This document shows, one piece after another, positions 8,748-18,630 of a stretch of DNA of 64,000 nt. Source of the stretch: Limimaricola sp. G21655-S1 (lineage in GTDB: Bacteria; Pseudomonadota; Alphaproteobacteria; Rhodobacterales; Rhodobacteraceae); contig NZ_JAPWGO010000002.1 of assembly GCF_027213785.1 (NCBI RefSeq), positions 124,001 to 188,000 of the forward strand. Reading direction: 5' to 3'. Position numbers and translations under genes: made by a program. Under the pieces are notes generated by a model. It saw only the letters and a list, made by a program, of their open reading frames with translations. It had not been told where the DNA came from and did no database searches. Within the stretch, counting starts at the first letter, position 1; every line of letters starts with the position of its first letter.

Positions 8748-10831
8748 GCCCTCGTCCAGAGACGGCGGCCGGCGCGCTCGGCCACCGTCTCTATCCGCAG
8801 GCCGTCGGGATCATCCCGGATCGCGAGCGCGCCCGTGTCGCGTAGCCGCCTTGCGTCGTAGCGCAGGCAGGGACGCGGCTCCGCGTCACGCTGGTTGGCG
8901 ATCAGGATGTCCGCGCCATCGCAGCCCCGCAGCGCGGCCAGCGCGGTCTTTCCCGTGACCTGGACGATCCGCGTGTCCCCCAGATCGAGACGCAGCACCC
9001 TGTCGATCCGGGGCAGGACCGCCGGGTCATGCGCCGCCTGCTGATCGCGCCCGTCGCCGTCATTCTCGAGCCAGGCGGATGCGGCGAAACCATCGCCGGT
9101 GGGCTTCGACAGGGCCCGACCCTCGGGCGTCATCAGGCCCAGGAGCGCGCCGCTGTCGCTCACCAGCAGGTCCGGCCGCTCGGCCCGCGCCCAGAGCCCC
9201 GCCGCCAGCACCAGCGGCAGCAGCGCCGCCACCCGACCCTGCCCCTGCCACAGCACCAGCCACAGCCCGCCCAAGGCCACCAGCGGCACCACCGCGCCGG
9301 GCGGCGCGATCACCGCCGAACTGGCGCCATCGAGCGCGGCGATGCGCTCAGACACGAACAGGATCCAGCGCGACCCGTAATCGATCATCCATGTCGCTGG
9401 TTGGTCGAGGCCGAGCGGGCCGGTCACCGCGAGGATCACCGCGCCGGGCATCACCAGCCCGCCCATGGCCGGCACAGCGAGCAGGTTGGCCAGCAACCCG
9501 TAATGCGCCACGCGGTTGAAATGCGCCGCCGCGAAGGGGGCGGTCGCCGACCCGGCGACGAGAGAGGTCAGCGACAGCAGCGCCACCGGCATCCACAACC
9601 GCGCCAGCCCGCGCGGCCGGTGCCAGCCCGGCGGCAGACGTCCCATCACCGCGACCAGCGCCAGCACGGCGGCGAACGACATCTGGAAGCCGGGGTTGAG
9701 CAACGTCTCGGGCCTGAGCCCCAGCACGATCAGGGCCGCGATCGCCAAGCCCCGCAGGTTCAGCGCCCGCCGGTCGAGCAGCACCGCCCCGAGGCTCACC
9801 GCCACCATCACGAAGGCCCGTTCGGTCGCCACGTCGCGCCCGGCAAGCGCGAGATAGAAGGCCGAGGCGGGCAGCGCCGCGGCGGCGGCGATCTTGCGCG
9901 CGTCGAGCCGCAGCGCCAAGGGCGGCACTGCGGCGATTGCCGCGCGCACCAGCCAGAACACGAAGCCCGCCAGCATCGCCATGTGCATCCCCGAGATCGA
10001 GACGAGGTGATAGAGATTGGCCTCGCGCATGGCGTCGTTCGCGTCACGCCCCAGCCCGGAGCGGTCACCGGTCGTCACCGCGGCGGCAAATCCCCCCGCC
10101 TCGCCCGCGACGCGCGCCCGCATCGCGGCGCTGAGCCGGACCCGCAGCCGCGCCAGCCACGCGCCCTCGGCCCCCGCCTCGGAGGCGAGAAGCAGCGGCA
10201 CGCGGCTGTAACCCACCGCGCCGAGCCGTGCGAACCAGGCATGGCGCCGGAAATCGAAGCCGCCCGGCTCGGCAGGTCCCGGCGGCGGCGACAGATGCCC
10301 GGTGGTCATCACCCGCACCCCCGGCGCCAGCGGCGTGTCGATTTCGCCATGCAGCGACAGCCGCACCCGCGCGGGTCGCCGCCTGACGTCGTCGAGTCGC
10401 ACCCGGTCGAGCGTGATCCGCAGCCGATCGCTCTGCGAACGGTCGATATCGACGATCCGCCCCTCGATCGGCCCGTAATAGCGAAAGCCGAGCACCGGCG
10501 CGGACAGGCCGTGCGCCCGGGCGCCGGCCAGCAGCAGACCGCCGCAGACCAAGAGACCGGCCGTCGCCAGAAACCGGAACATGGAGCGCCGCAGCAAGCC
10601 CCATGCCGCCACGCACAGGCCGACGGTCCCGGCCACGGCACCGTAGAAGCCCGCCCCCGGCTCCTCGGCCAGCCCGAACCAGATGCCGATGCCGAGGCCG
10701 AGGCAGACCGGCGCCCAGCAGGCGAGATGGCCGCGCTGCCGCGCCAACACTCCTTCGAAGCCGGCCAGCGGGATCGGGGCCGCCCGCTTGGGCCATGCTT
10801 GTTTCCGTGCCCCGACCTGAGTATCCCCCAT
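8741..10831 (-). CDS. comEC: ComEC/Rec2-type DNA uptake channel protein
   Basis: ComEC proteins form the inner-membrane channel that imports single-stranded DNA during natural transformation. This 696-residue polytopic protein has an N-terminal soluble DUF4131-like part after the first membrane segments. It also has the competence-domain signature [15 protein letters not shown] near residues 270-284, followed by many helices. The C-terminal 140 residues are soluble and show no clear metallo-beta-lactamase HxHxDH motif, unlike Bacillus ComEC. The ATG at 10831 lacks a good ribosome site. It is divergent from gltX, with only 50 bases between start codons, and convergent with lexA. Whether the organism is transformable cannot be told from this gene alone. 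Confidence 0.85.
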   Translation of the reverse strand: MGDTQVGARKQAWPKRAAPIPLAGFEGVLARQRGHLACWAPVCLGLGIGIWFGLAEEPGAGFYGAVAGTVGLCVAAWGLLRRSMFRFLATAGLLVCGGLLLAGARAHGLSAPVLGFRYYGPIEGRIVDIDRSQSDRLRITLDRVRLDDVRRRPARVRLSLHGEIDTPLAPGVRVMTTGHLSPPPGPAEPGGFDFRRHAWFARLGAVGYSRVPLLLASEAGAEGAWLARLRVRLSAAMRARVAGEAGGFAAAVTTGDRSGLGRDANDAMREANLYHLVSISGMHMAMLAGFVFWLVRAAIAAVPPLALRLDARKIAAAAALPASAFYLALAGRDVATERAFVMVAVSLGAVLLDRRALNLRGLAIAALIVLGLRPETLLNPGFQMSFAAVLALVAVMGRLPPGWHRPRGLARLWMPVALLSLTSLVAGSATAPFAAAHFNRVAHYGLLANLLAVPAMGGLVMPGAVILAVTGPLGLDQPATWMIDYGSRWILFVSERIAALDGASSAVIAPPGAVVPLVALGGLWLVLWQGQGRVAALLPLVLAAGLWARAERPDLLVSDSGALLGLMTPEGRALSKPTGDGFAASAWLENDGDGRDQQAAHDPAVLPRIDRVLRLDLGDTRIVQVTGKTALAALRGCDGADILIANQRDAEPRPCLRYDARRLRDTGALAIRDDPDGLRIETVAERAGRRLWTRAQ

Positions 10832-10881
10832 GCAACAAGGCTGCGCGCCGTATGCTTAGCGAAAGGTTAAGAATCCCCGAC

Positions 10882-12285
10882 ATGTCCCAGACCCCGGTCG
10901 TCACCCGCTTCGCCCCCTCGCCCACCGGCGCGCTGCATATCGGCGGCGCCCGCACGGCGCTGTTCAACTGGCTCTATGCCCGCGGTCGCGGCGGCAGGTT
11001 CCTGCTGCGGATCGAGGATACCGACCGCGCCCGCTCCACGGCCGAGAACACCCAGGCGATCCTTGACGGGCTGCGCTGGCTCGGTCTCGACTGGGACGGC
11101 GAGCCGATCAGCCAGGCCGAGGGCGCCGAGCGCCACGCCGAGGTGGCGCGCCGGATGCTGGCCGAAGGCACGGCCTACAAGTGCTTCTCCACCCAGGAGG
11201 AGATCGAGGCGTTCCGCGAACAGGCCCGCGCCGAGGGCGGCTCGACGCTGTTCCGCTCGCCCTGGCGAGACGTGCCGGAGGCCGAGCATCCCGATGCGCC
11301 CTTCGTGATCCGGATCAAGGCCCCGCGCGAGGGCACGAGCACGATCCGCGACGAGGTGCAGGGCGAGATCACCATCGGCAACGACCAGCTCGACGACATG
11401 GTGCTGCTGCGCTCGGACGGCTCGCCGGTCTACATGCTGGCCGTGGTGGTCGATGATCACGACATGGGCGTGACCCACGTGATCCGTGGCGACGACCACA
11501 TGACCAACGCGCACCGACAGGCGATGATCTACCGCGCCATGGGCTGGGACCTGCCGGTCTTCGCGCATGTGCCGCTGATCTTCGGCCCCGACGGCAAGAA
11601 GCTGTCGAAGCGGCACGGCGCAACCGGCGCCGCCGAATACCAGCAGATGGGCTACCCGGCAGCGGGGATGCGCAACTACCTCACCCGTCTCGGATGGAGC
11701 CATGGCGACGCCGAGTTCTTCTCGGATGCCGAGGCGCGCGAGTGGTTCGACCTGAAGGGCATCGGCAAGTCGCCGGCCCGCTTCGACACCAAGAAGCTCG
11801 AGAACCTGTGCCGCCAGCACATCGCCGTCGCCGACGATGCCGCACTGCTGCATGAATTGGAGGCCTTCCTTGCCGCGACCGGGCAGCTTCCCCTCACGGA
11901 ATTCCAGCGGGACGGCATTTTGCGTGCCATGCCGTATCTGAAGGACCGGGCCAAGATCTTCCCGGAACTCATTGAAAAAGCTCACTTCGTTCTGACGGAG
12001 CGGCCGATCCAGCCGGATGAGAAATCGGCCAAGGCGCTCGACGATGTATCCCGTGGTATACTGGCAGAATTGACGCCGCAGCTGCAAACTGCTAGCTGGG
12101 AGCGTGACGCGCTGGAGGGGGTCGTGACAGCTTTGGCCGAGACGCATGGTCTGGGCTTGGGTAAGGTGGCAGGGCCGCTTCGCGCGGCGCTGGCGGGGCG
12201 CATGGTCAGCCCCAGCGTATTCGACATGATGCTTGTGCTCGGCCGCGACGAAACCGTCGCACGGATCGGGGATGCGGCGGCCTGA
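10882..12285 (+). CDS. gltX: Glutamate--tRNA ligase
   Basis: GltX charges tRNA-Glu, and in many alphaproteobacteria also mischarges tRNA-Gln for later amidation. The 467-residue protein begins [20 protein letters not shown] with the HIGH-type signature, and carries KKLSKRHGA as its KMSKS-type signature near residue 240. An in-frame ATG at 10852 would add ten residues. The ATG at 10882 is preferred because family members begin close to [16 protein letters not shown], though its ribosome site is poor. Alphaproteobacteria often hold two GltX paralogues; I cannot assign which this is. Confidence 0.93.
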   Translation: MSQTPVVTRFAPSPTGALHIGGARTALFNWLYARGRGGRFLLRIEDTDRARSTAENTQAILDGLRWLGLDWDGEPISQAEGAERHAEVARRMLAEGTAYKCFSTQEEIEAFREQARAEGGSTLFRSPWRDVPEAEHPDAPFVIRIKAPREGTSTIRDEVQGEITIGNDQLDDMVLLRSDGSPVYMLAVVVDDHDMGVTHVIRGDDHMTNAHRQAMIYRAMGWDLPVFAHVPLIFGPDGKKLSKRHGATGAAEYQQMGYPAAGMRNYLTRLGWSHGDAEFFSDAEAREWFDLKGIGKSPARFDTKKLENLCRQHIAVADDAALLHELEAFLAATGQLPLTEFQRDGILRAMPYLKDRAKIFPELIEKAHFVLTERPIQPDEKSAKALDDVSRGILAELTPQLQTASWERDALEGVVTALAETHGLGLGKVAGPLRAALAGRMVSPSVFDMMLVLGRDETVARIGDAAA

Positions 12286-12387
12286 GAGACTGGCCCGCCA
12301 TAGGGCCGGTGCTATGTTGCAGCGCGGCATCGAGAGATCAGAGTCGCGCGCCGCCCTGGCGGCGGCGGGAACATGAAGGGGACCTGA

Positions 12388-13683
12388 ATGGCCGAAACCA
12401 CAAAGACCGCCAAGCTGACAATCGACGGCGAAAGCTACGATCTGGCGATGTACGCCCCCACCGAAGGGCCCGAGGTCATCGACATCCGCAAGCTCTATGC
12501 GCAGGCGGGCGTCTTCACCTACGATCCGGGCTTCACCTCGACCGCGTCCTGCGACTCGACCATCACCTATATCGATGGCGAGGCGGGCGTGCTGCTGCAT
12601 CGCGGCTACCCGATCGGGCAGCTGGCGAAGGAATCGCACTATCTCGAGGTCTGCTACCTGCTGCTCTATGGCGAGCTGCCCTCGGCCGCGCAGCTCGAGG
12701 AGTTCGAGACGCTGGTGACGCGTCACACGATGATCCACGAGCAGATGCACAACTTCTTCCGCGGCTTCCGCCGCGACGCGCATCCGATGGCCACCATGGT
12801 CGGCGTGGTCGGCGCGATGTCGGCCTTCTACCACGACAGCACCGACATCAATGACGAGCACCAGCGCGAGGTCGCCTCGATCCGCCTGATCGCCAAGATG
12901 CCGACCATCGCGGCGATGGCCTACAAGTACTCGATCGGCCAGCCCTTCGTGTATCCGCGCAACGATCTCGACTACGCCTCGAACTTCCTGCGCATGTGCT
13001 TCTCGGTCCCGGCCGAGGAATACGAGGTGAACCCGATCCTCGCCCGCGCGATGGACCGGATCTTCACGCTGCATGCCGATCACGAGCAGAACGCCTCGAC
13101 CTCGACCGTGCGCCTCGCCTCGTCGTCGGGCGCCAACCCGTTCGCCTGCATCGCCGCCGGCATCGCCTGCCTCTGGGGCCCCGCCCATGGCGGCGCCAAC
13201 CAGGCCTGCCTCGAGATGCTGCGCGAGATCGGCACCCCGGACCGGATCCCCGAGTTCATCGAGCGCGCCAAGGACAAGAACGATCCGTTCCGCCTGATGG
13301 GCTTCGGCCACCGGGTCTACAAGAACTTCGACCCGCGCGCGAAGGTGATGAAGGAAAGCGCCGACGAGGTGCTGGAGCTCCTGGGCATCGAGAACAACCC
13401 GACGCTGCAGGTCGCCAAGGAGCTCGAGCGCGTGGCGCTGGAGGATCCCTACTTCGCCGAGAAGAAGCTCTACCCGAACGTCGATTTCTACTCGGGGATC
13501 ATCCTCGACGCGATGGGCTTCCCGACCTCGATGTTCACGCCGATCTTCGCGCTGGCGCGCACCGTCGGCTGGGTCTCGCAGTGGAAGGAGCAACTCGCCG
13601 ATCCGCAGCTCAAGATCGGCCGCCCGCGCCAGCTCTATCTCGGCGCCGCGCAGCGCGACTACGTGGATATCGAACAGCGCTGA
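12388..13683 (+). CDS. gltA: Citrate synthase (type II)
   Basis: GltA condenses oxaloacetate with acetyl-CoA to enter the TCA cycle. The 431-residue length is that of the large hexameric Gram-negative enzyme with the N-terminal domain before the catalytic core. Catalytic landmarks are [13 protein letters not shown] with the first active-site His, [15 protein letters not shown] with the second, and the Asp in [15 protein letters not shown] lies upstream of the ATG. A strong terminator follows 28 bases after the stop. Confidence 0.96.
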   Translation: MAETTKTAKLTIDGESYDLAMYAPTEGPEVIDIRKLYAQAGVFTYDPGFTSTASCDSTITYIDGEAGVLLHRGYPIGQLAKESHYLEVCYLLLYGELPSAAQLEEFETLVTRHTMIHEQMHNFFRGFRRDAHPMATMVGVVGAMSAFYHDSTDINDEHQREVASIRLIAKMPTIAAMAYKYSIGQPFVYPRNDLDYASNFLRMCFSVPAEEYEVNPILARAMDRIFTLHADHEQNASTSTVRLASSSGANPFACIAAGIACLWGPAHGGANQACLEMLREIGTPDRIPEFIERAKDKNDPFRLMGFGHRVYKNFDPRAKVMKESADEVLELLGIENNPTLQVAKELERVALEDPYFAEKKLYPNVDFYSGIILDAMGFPTSMFTPIFALARTVGWVSQWKEQLADPQLKIGRPRQLYLGAAQRDYVDIEQR

Positions 13684-13710
13684 TACACAGCTCTAGGATG
13701 CCTCGATGGA

Positions 13711-13746
13711 CGGGCCCGGCGGAATCGCCGGGCCCGTTTTCGTTTC
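13711..13746 (+). terminator. gltA terminator
   Basis: An 11-bp perfect GC stem (13711-13721 with 13726-13736) closes a GAAT loop and is followed by TTTTCGTTT. It lies 27 bases past the gltA stop. Confidence 0.85.
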
Positions 13747-13902
13747 GGATGCGAGACGCGCGCCATGATTCCGCCATGTTTCGGCGGCGCTTCGGTCCGC
13801 TCGTCGCCGCCATTTCGACGCCGGAACCAATCCTCGTGGCGCTACGGAATTGTCCCGATCCCCGCCTATACTTTCGAGCAAGCCTCCCAAAATAACCCCT
13901 TC

Positions 13903-13949
13903 GAAAGAGATATCCGTTTCCTGAGGAAACCGGATATGCAGACTCTTTC
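13903..13949. repeat. Long imperfect stem-loop
   Basis: GAAAGAG at 13903-13909 pairs with CTCTTTC at 13943-13949. Inside it, 13910-13921 pairs with 13925-13937 (12 pairs and one bulged C) around a TGA loop. A five-base bulge separates the two stems, giving about 19 pairs. There is no T-run, so it is not an ordinary terminator. Confidence 0.7.
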
Positions 13950-13982
13950 GGATAGGGCCCCTATACGTTGGGCGCCTATCCG
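13949..13982. repeat. Second stem-loop next to the first
   Basis: CGGATAGG at 13949-13956 pairs with CCTATCCG at 13975-13982. GCCC at 13957-13960 extends the helix with GGGC at 13970-13973, leaving one bulged G and a nine-base loop. It shares base 13949 with the preceding hairpin, so the two fold as neighbours. Confidence 0.65.
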
Positions 13983-14122
13983 AAGGGATAAGTCATTGGA
14001 AAAAAAGGGCAAAATTCCCGGCGCCGGGGGCCTTGCCACCCCAATGCCGCAATCCGTTGCGATACAGAATGCGTTCACTTCAACGAGTTCTAATTTTCAG
14101 GATCGAGCGAAAGGATACTCCC

Positions 14123-14731
14123 ATGTCGGCCCATATCGCGATGCAGTTCACCGCCCCCCCCGAGAGCACCCATGCCACATTCGGCCAGGACGTCCGGGTT
14201 CGCATCGCGCTGCACGAGACGGCCGATGGCGGCATCACGATCGACCTGAAGATGCAGGACGAGGACGGTCATGGGCTGGGTCTGGGCACGCTGGTGTTCG
14301 ACTTCGCCGATCACGACCTCCTGGGCGGGCTCAGCCTGACCGGCGACAAGCTGCGCGGCCAGCACTTCTCGGCCGGTCGGGTCCGCGCCGCAGGCGACAC
14401 CGGGCGCGGCCATGATTGCGGTGCCAATTTCGGCCGGGCCCAGCGGCAGAACGGCCCCGCGCCGCGCAGCGCTGCCGCGCATCTGGCGCATGACCGGCTG
14501 TGCATCACGCTCGACGACCTGGCGGGCCGCGCCTTCTCGCTGCAGCTGGTGCCGACGGCGGCGAACCACGCCGCCTGCGCGGGCTTCGTGATCGAGGGCC
14601 GGCTGCCGGCGCGTCCGGCGGCGCCGACCCGCAAGACGACCTCGACCGACGGCTCGGTCTTCGGCGGGCTGCTCGACGAGATCATGCCGATGATGTCGCC
14701 GCGCGCGCAGCAGCTGGGCAGCGCCGCCTGA
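14123..14731 (+). CDS. Hypothetical protein, unrecognised family
   Basis: I do not recognise this 202-residue protein. It has no signal peptide and no membrane segment. The first half is beta-rich with many Asp, Gly and His residues (for example DEDGHGLGLGTLVFDF). The middle is basic and polar, and the C-terminal third ends in a flexible stretch before FGGLLDEIMPMM. The ATG at 14123 is chosen because AAGGA sits seven bases upstream; the open frame extends further but into the structured spacer. It stands alone between the gltA terminator and a convergent gene four bases away. Its base composition is like its neighbours even though the spacer before it is not. Confidence 0.6.
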   Translation: MSAHIAMQFTAPPESTHATFGQDVRVRIALHETADGGITIDLKMQDEDGHGLGLGTLVFDFADHDLLGGLSLTGDKLRGQHFSAGRVRAAGDTGRGHDCGANFGRAQRQNGPAPRSAAAHLAHDRLCITLDDLAGRAFSLQLVPTAANHAACAGFVIEGRLPARPAAPTRKTTSTDGSVFGGLLDEIMPMMSPRAQQLGSAA

Positions 14732-14735
14732 GCCT

Positions 14736-15512
14736 TCAGCGCCCTTCGAAGCGGGGCGCCCGTTTCTCGACGAAGGCCACGACCCCTTCCTTGAAGTCGC
14801 GGCTGCGGCCGCAGGCGCCCTGATGGCGCGCCTCGATCGCGAGCTGTTCCTCAAAGCTCGCCTCGGGGCTGGAGCGCATCGCCTCGCGCAGCTGTCGGTA
14901 GGCCTCGGTCGGCCCCTGCGCCAGCTGCGCCGCGCGGGCGCGCCAGCGCTCCTCGAAATCGACCTCCGGCGCCGCCTCGTAGATCATCCCCCAATCCGCC
15001 GCCTGCCGCGCCGGAATCCGGTCCGCGAAGAGCATCGCCCCCATCGCGCGCGCGGTCCCGACCTGCCGCGGCAGGGTCCAGGTGCCGCCCGCATCGGGGA
15101 TCAGGCCGATCCGGGTGAAGGCCTGGGTGAAATGCGCCGCCTCGGAGGCGATCGCCACGTCGCAGGCCAGCGCCAGATTGGCCCCGGCCCCGGCCGCAGC
15201 ACCGTTCACCGCCGCGATGCTCGGCACCCGCAGGTCGCGCAACGCCAGCAGCATCGGCACGTATTCGTCGCGCAGCACCCGCTCGAGATCGGTGGCATTG
15301 GCGTTGCCGGTGTCACCCAAATCCTGACCCGAGCAGAAGGCCCGGCCCGCCCCGGTCATCACCAGCACCCGCGCGCTCTCGTCGAGATGGCGCAGCGCAT
15401 GGGTGATCTCGGCGCGCATCTGCGTGTTGAGCGCGTTCATCACCGCCGGCCGGTCGAGCGTTAGCAGCGCCACGCCGTCATCGATCGCGAGGCTGATCGT
15501 CTGGTAGTCCAT
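14736..15512 (-). CDS. paaG: Enoyl-CoA hydratase/isomerase, PaaG-like
   Basis: This 258-residue crotonase-fold protein probably isomerises ring-epoxidised phenylacetyl-CoA or a related enoyl-CoA. The oxyanion-hole segments are GRAFCSGQDLGD and NGAAAGAGANLALACD. The acidic residue region IGLIPDAGGTWTLPRQVG and the C-terminal SRDFKEGVVAFVEKRAPRFEGR-type ending closely resemble PaaG. The ATG at 15512 is chosen over the longer frame because GGGGAGAG precedes it. It follows ccmH by 67 bases at the end of a nine-gene minus-strand run. No other phenylacetate genes are present, so a general fatty-acid role remains possible. Confidence 0.8.
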   Translation of the reverse strand: MDYQTISLAIDDGVALLTLDRPAVMNALNTQMRAEITHALRHLDESARVLVMTGAGRAFCSGQDLGDTGNANATDLERVLRDEYVPMLLALRDLRVPSIAAVNGAAAGAGANLALACDVAIASEAAHFTQAFTRIGLIPDAGGTWTLPRQVGTARAMGAMLFADRIPARQAADWGMIYEAAPEVDFEERWRARAAQLAQGPTEAYRQLREAMRSSPEASFEEQLAIEARHQGACGRSRDFKEGVVAFVEKRAPRFEGR

Positions 15513-15579
15513 GCAAGCTCTCCCCTTGTTGCGGGCGAGCCTACAGTCGCGCGCGACGCGATAAAGGGGCAACCGCGCG

Positions 15580-16023
15580 TCAGGGCTTCAGGATGTCCCT
15601 GAGCCGCGTCTCCTCCTCCTCGCTCAGCCGGTCCTCCGGCCCCGAGGCGCGGCGGCGGATCGAGACGAAGGCGACGCCGCCCGCCAACAGCAGGAGCCCC
15701 GGCGCGGCGAGCCAGAGCACGAGGTTGGCGCCGCTGGCATCGGGTTTGAGCAGCACGAACTCGCCGTAGCGATCGACCACGGCGCGCACCACCTCGGCGT
15801 CGCTGTCGCCCGCGACCAGCCGCTCGCGCACCATCAGCCGCAGGTCGCGGCTGACGCCGGCATTGCTCTCGTCGATGCTCTCGTTGCGGCAGACCGGGCA
15901 GCGCAGCCCGGCGCTGATCTCACGGGCGCGCGCCTCAAGCGCCGGGTCGTCGAGCACCTCGTCGGGCTCGACCGCGAAGGCGGGCGCTGCGACCAGCGCG
16001 AGGATGAGCGCGAGCCGTTTCAT
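15580..16023 (-). CDS. ccmH: Cytochrome c-type biogenesis protein CcmH
   Basis: CcmH (CycL in Rhodobacter usage) is the periplasmic thiol protein that presents reduced apocytochrome c to the CcmF haem ligation complex. The 147-residue protein has a signal peptide (residues 1-17, AFA cleavage), the redox pair Cys42 and Cys45 in LRCPVCRN, and a C-terminal membrane anchor near residues 105-125. It is the short form without the C-terminal TPR domain that E. coli CcmH carries; in this group that domain is the separate CcmI. Its ATG overlaps the ccmF stop by three bases (TGA within GAATGA). Confidence 0.93.
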   Translation of the reverse strand: MKRLALILALVAAPAFAVEPDEVLDDPALEARAREISAGLRCPVCRNESIDESNAGVSRDLRLMVRERLVAGDSDAEVVRAVVDRYGEFVLLKPDASGANLVLWLAAPGLLLLAGGVAFVSIRRRASGPEDRLSEEEETRLRDILKP

Positions 16024-17993
16024 TCCGCCGCCACCGTGGCCACGGGCGCGCGCCGCGCCCCCGCCGCCACCCGCATCCGCCGGTCGGTGAGCGAGACCAC
16101 CCCGCCCAGCGCCATCAGGATCGCGCCGCCCCAGATCCAGGCCGCCATCGGCTTGATATGGCTGCGCACGGCCCAGCCGCCGCCATCCTGCGGATCGCCG
16201 ATCACGAGATAGAGGTCGCGCCAGATCCCGCCATCGATGCCGGCCTCGGTGGTGGGCATTCCCGCCACCGGGTAGAACCGCTTTTCGGGCAGCAGGGTCG
16301 CGACCTCGCGCCCATCCGCGCGCACCGTCATCTCGCCGATGGTGGTGAGATAGTTCGGCCCCTCGGCCTCGCGCACCGCGTCGAGCGTGATCTCGTAGCG
16401 CCCCAGGCTCCAGTTTTCGCCGATCTGGGCGACGCGGATATCCTCGCGCTCCCACGCCAGAAGCCCGGCGATGCCGATGATGGTGACGCCCAGACCCGCA
16501 TGCGCCAGCCCGCGGCCCCAATCGGCGCGCGGCAGGCGGCGCAGGCGGTGGAACCGTGCGGCGACCGAACCGCGACCCGAGCGGGCCCAGAGATCGACGC
16601 CTGCGCCGCCGACCACCCAGCCGCCCAGCGCCAGACCGAGCGGCCCCAGCGCCGAGCGCCCCGAGCCCAGCGCATAGCCCAGCAGCAGCAGCGCACCCGC
16701 CAGCGTCAGCGCGGGCCAGAGCTGCCGCAGCACGCGCGCGCCCTGCGCGCGCTTCCACGCGAACAACGTGCCGGGCGGCAGCAGCAGCGCCAGCGCCACG
16801 AAGAACGGCGTGAAGGCCGCGTCGAAGAATGGCGGTCCGACCGAGAGCACGCGCCCGAACGCCATCTCGGCGATCAGCGGCCAGAGCGTGCCGACGAAGA
16901 CCACCATCGCCGCCACCGCGAGCAGCACGTTGTTGGCCACCAGCGCGCTCTCGCGGCTCACCAGCCCGAACACGCCCTTGGCCTCCATCGCATGCGCCCG
17001 CGCCGCATAGAGAGTAAGTGCGCCGCCGGTGAAGACGCCGAGGATCATCAGGATGAAGACGCCGCGCTCGGGGTCGTTGGCGAAGGCGTGCACGCTCGTC
17101 AGCACGCCCGAACGGACAATGAAGGTGCCCAGGAGCGAGAAGCTGAAGGCGAGGATCGCGAGCAGCACGGTCCAGCTTTTCAGCGCCTCGCGCTTCTCGG
17201 TGACGATGGCCGAGTGCAGCAGCGCGGCGGCAAAGAGCCACGGCATGAAGGAGGCGTTCTCGACCGGGTCCCAGAACCAGAAGCCGCCCCAGCCCAGCTC
17301 GTAATAGGCCCACCACGAGCCCAGCGCGATGCCGATGGTCAAAAACAGCCATGCCGCGAGCGTCCAGGGCCGGACCCAGCGCGCCCATGCGGCGTCGACC
17401 CGCCCCTCGATCAGCGCCGCGACGGCGAAGCTGAAGGACATCGAGAGGCCGACATAGCCGAGATAGAGAAACGGCGGGTGGAAGGCGAGGCCGGGGTCCT
17501 GCAGCAGCGGGTTCAGATCCTGCCCGTCGAAGGGCGGGACCGCCATCCGCAGGAACGGGTTCGAGGTGAACAGCAGGAAGGCCCCGAAGGCGACGCCGAT
17601 CGAGGCCTGCACCGCCAGCACCCGGGCGCGCAGCGCCTCGGGCAGGTTGCCGCCGAACCACGCCGCGCAGGCGCCGAAACCCGACAGGATCAGCAGCCAC
17701 AACAGCAGCGACCCCTCGTGATTGCCCCAGACGCCGCTGATCTTGTAGATCATCGGCTTCAAGGAGTGCGAGTTGGCGACCACGAGGGCCACCGAGAAAT
17801 CCGAGGTGACGAAGGCCACTGTCAGCGCCCCGAAGGCGAAGGCGGTAAGCGCGAATTGCGCGGTGGCGGCGGGCTCGGCCACGCCCATCCAGCCGCGCCA
17901 GCCCTTCTGCGCGCCGACCAGGGGCACCACCATCTGCACGATGGCGGTGGCAAAGGCCAGAATCAGGGCGAAATGTCCGAGTTCGATCAGCAT
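16020..17993 (-). CDS. ccmF: Haem lyase CcmF
   Basis: CcmF ligates haem delivered by CcmE to apocytochrome c at the periplasmic face of the inner membrane. The 657-residue polytopic protein has the tryptophan-rich haem-handling motif [19 protein letters not shown] near residues 235-253. It also has paired conserved histidines in the membrane and a periplasmic domain before the last helix. The ATG at 17993 is at the first hydrophobic segment. It overlaps ccmH downstream and lies 79 bases after the holin gene, so the lysis pair separates it from ccmE. Confidence 0.95.
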   Translation of the reverse strand: MLIELGHFALILAFATAIVQMVVPLVGAQKGWRGWMGVAEPAATAQFALTAFAFGALTVAFVTSDFSVALVVANSHSLKPMIYKISGVWGNHEGSLLLWLLILSGFGACAAWFGGNLPEALRARVLAVQASIGVAFGAFLLFTSNPFLRMAVPPFDGQDLNPLLQDPGLAFHPPFLYLGYVGLSMSFSFAVAALIEGRVDAAWARWVRPWTLAAWLFLTIGIALGSWWAYYELGWGGFWFWDPVENASFMPWLFAAALLHSAIVTEKREALKSWTVLLAILAFSFSLLGTFIVRSGVLTSVHAFANDPERGVFILMILGVFTGGALTLYAARAHAMEAKGVFGLVSRESALVANNVLLAVAAMVVFVGTLWPLIAEMAFGRVLSVGPPFFDAAFTPFFVALALLLPPGTLFAWKRAQGARVLRQLWPALTLAGALLLLGYALGSGRSALGPLGLALGGWVVGGAGVDLWARSGRGSVAARFHRLRRLPRADWGRGLAHAGLGVTIIGIAGLLAWEREDIRVAQIGENWSLGRYEITLDAVREAEGPNYLTTIGEMTVRADGREVATLLPEKRFYPVAGMPTTEAGIDGGIWRDLYLVIGDPQDGGGWAVRSHIKPMAAWIWGGAILMALGGVVSLTDRRMRVAAGARRAPVATVAAE

Positions 17994-18072
17994 GCTTCGG
18001 TTCTACCCGATCCGCCCTTCGGACGCTATCTCGGGGGCGGGACGGATCGTCGCTCCCCCGCGGGAAGGCCGG

Positions 18073-18630
18073 TCACGGCTGCGTGCGCCGCCAGTCGTCG
18101 AGCGCCGCGTTCGGCGCCCAAGGGGCTTCAGGCCCGGTCGCGCGCGGCGAAGGCAAGGCTGCCGGCGCGGGCGCGGGCCCCGGGATCGGGTCGGGCCGGT
18201 GGGCGCGCATCCGCGCGAACGCCTCGACCATCCCGCGCTCGAAGCTCTGGCCATGCGCCTGCATCCGAGCCCCGAAATAGAAGCTGACGATCGCCCCCAT
18301 CAGCCACCACAGCGGCTCGGGCACCAGCGCCAGCCCCTCCATCCGCGCCATGAACCAGACCGGGTCGGCCATGGCGGCCCCGATCAGGCCCAGCGTGCCG
18401 AAGGCCATGGCCGGGCGCGGCAGCCGGTTCAGCCCGTCGATGAAGCGGTCCCAGCCACCGCGCCGCTCGCGCGCCATCTCGGCGGCGAACTGCGCCAGCA
18501 CCGCCGCGCGGTGGTCCGAGGCGCGCCCGGCCCCGGCCTCGGCGTTCTCGCGAAACGCCTCGACCGTCTCGACCACGACGTTGCGGCGCGCACCGAACAG
18601 CGTCGTCAGCAATCCACCGATCAGCCCCAT
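18073..18630 (-). CDS. 3TM-type holin of the gene-transfer-agent lysis pair
   Basis: This 185-residue membrane protein resembles the three-transmembrane holins that pair with N-acetylmuramidases in Rhodobacterales gene transfer agent (GTA) release. Hydrophobic segments lie near residues 2-13, 72-88 and 103-122. A charged stretch is in the middle and a Pro/Ala-rich tail at the end. It begins inside the endolysin gene (10-base overlap), the normal tight coupling of lysin and holin. A holin would form the lesion that lets the lysin reach the cell wall. Phage origin without GTA function is the alternative; no capsid or terminase gene is in the window. Confidence 0.75.
   Translation of the reverse strand: MGLIGGLLTTLFGARRNVVVETVEAFRENAEAGAGRASDHRAAVLAQFAAEMARERRGGWDRFIDGLNRLPRPAMAFGTLGLIGAAMADPVWFMARMEGLALVPEPLWWLMGAIVSFYFGARMQAHGQSFERGMVEAFARMRAHRPDPIPGPAPAPAALPSPRATGPEAPWAPNAALDDWRRTQP

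Larger units (their letters stand above)
13747..14122. other. Gene-free spacer, locally AT-rich and structured
   Basis: No credible gene fills this stretch. Bases 13840-14110 are visibly richer in A and T than the flanks and hold two adjacent imperfect hairpins (listed separately), an A7 run near 14000 and a perfect 12-base palindrome CCCGGCGCCGGG at 14017-14028. Open frames crossing it have no family resemblance. The ribosome site AAGGA for the next gene lies at 14111-14115. Confidence 0.6.

Noticed and set aside
9029-10870. 613-residue frame antisense to comEC
   Set aside because: The composition (Arg, Gln, His rich) is typical of a shadow frame over a membrane protein gene.
14073-14090. 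GTTC...GTTC direct repeat before the orphan gene
   Set aside because: The half-sites are ten bases apart, not seven, so it does not fit the LexA site.
13840-14110. AT-rich spacer as an integrated mobile element
   Set aside because: No integrase, transposase, terminal repeats or tRNA target were found.
16158-18287. 709-residue frame antisense to ccmF
   Set aside because: Shadow frame of a GC-rich membrane protein gene; no domain visible.
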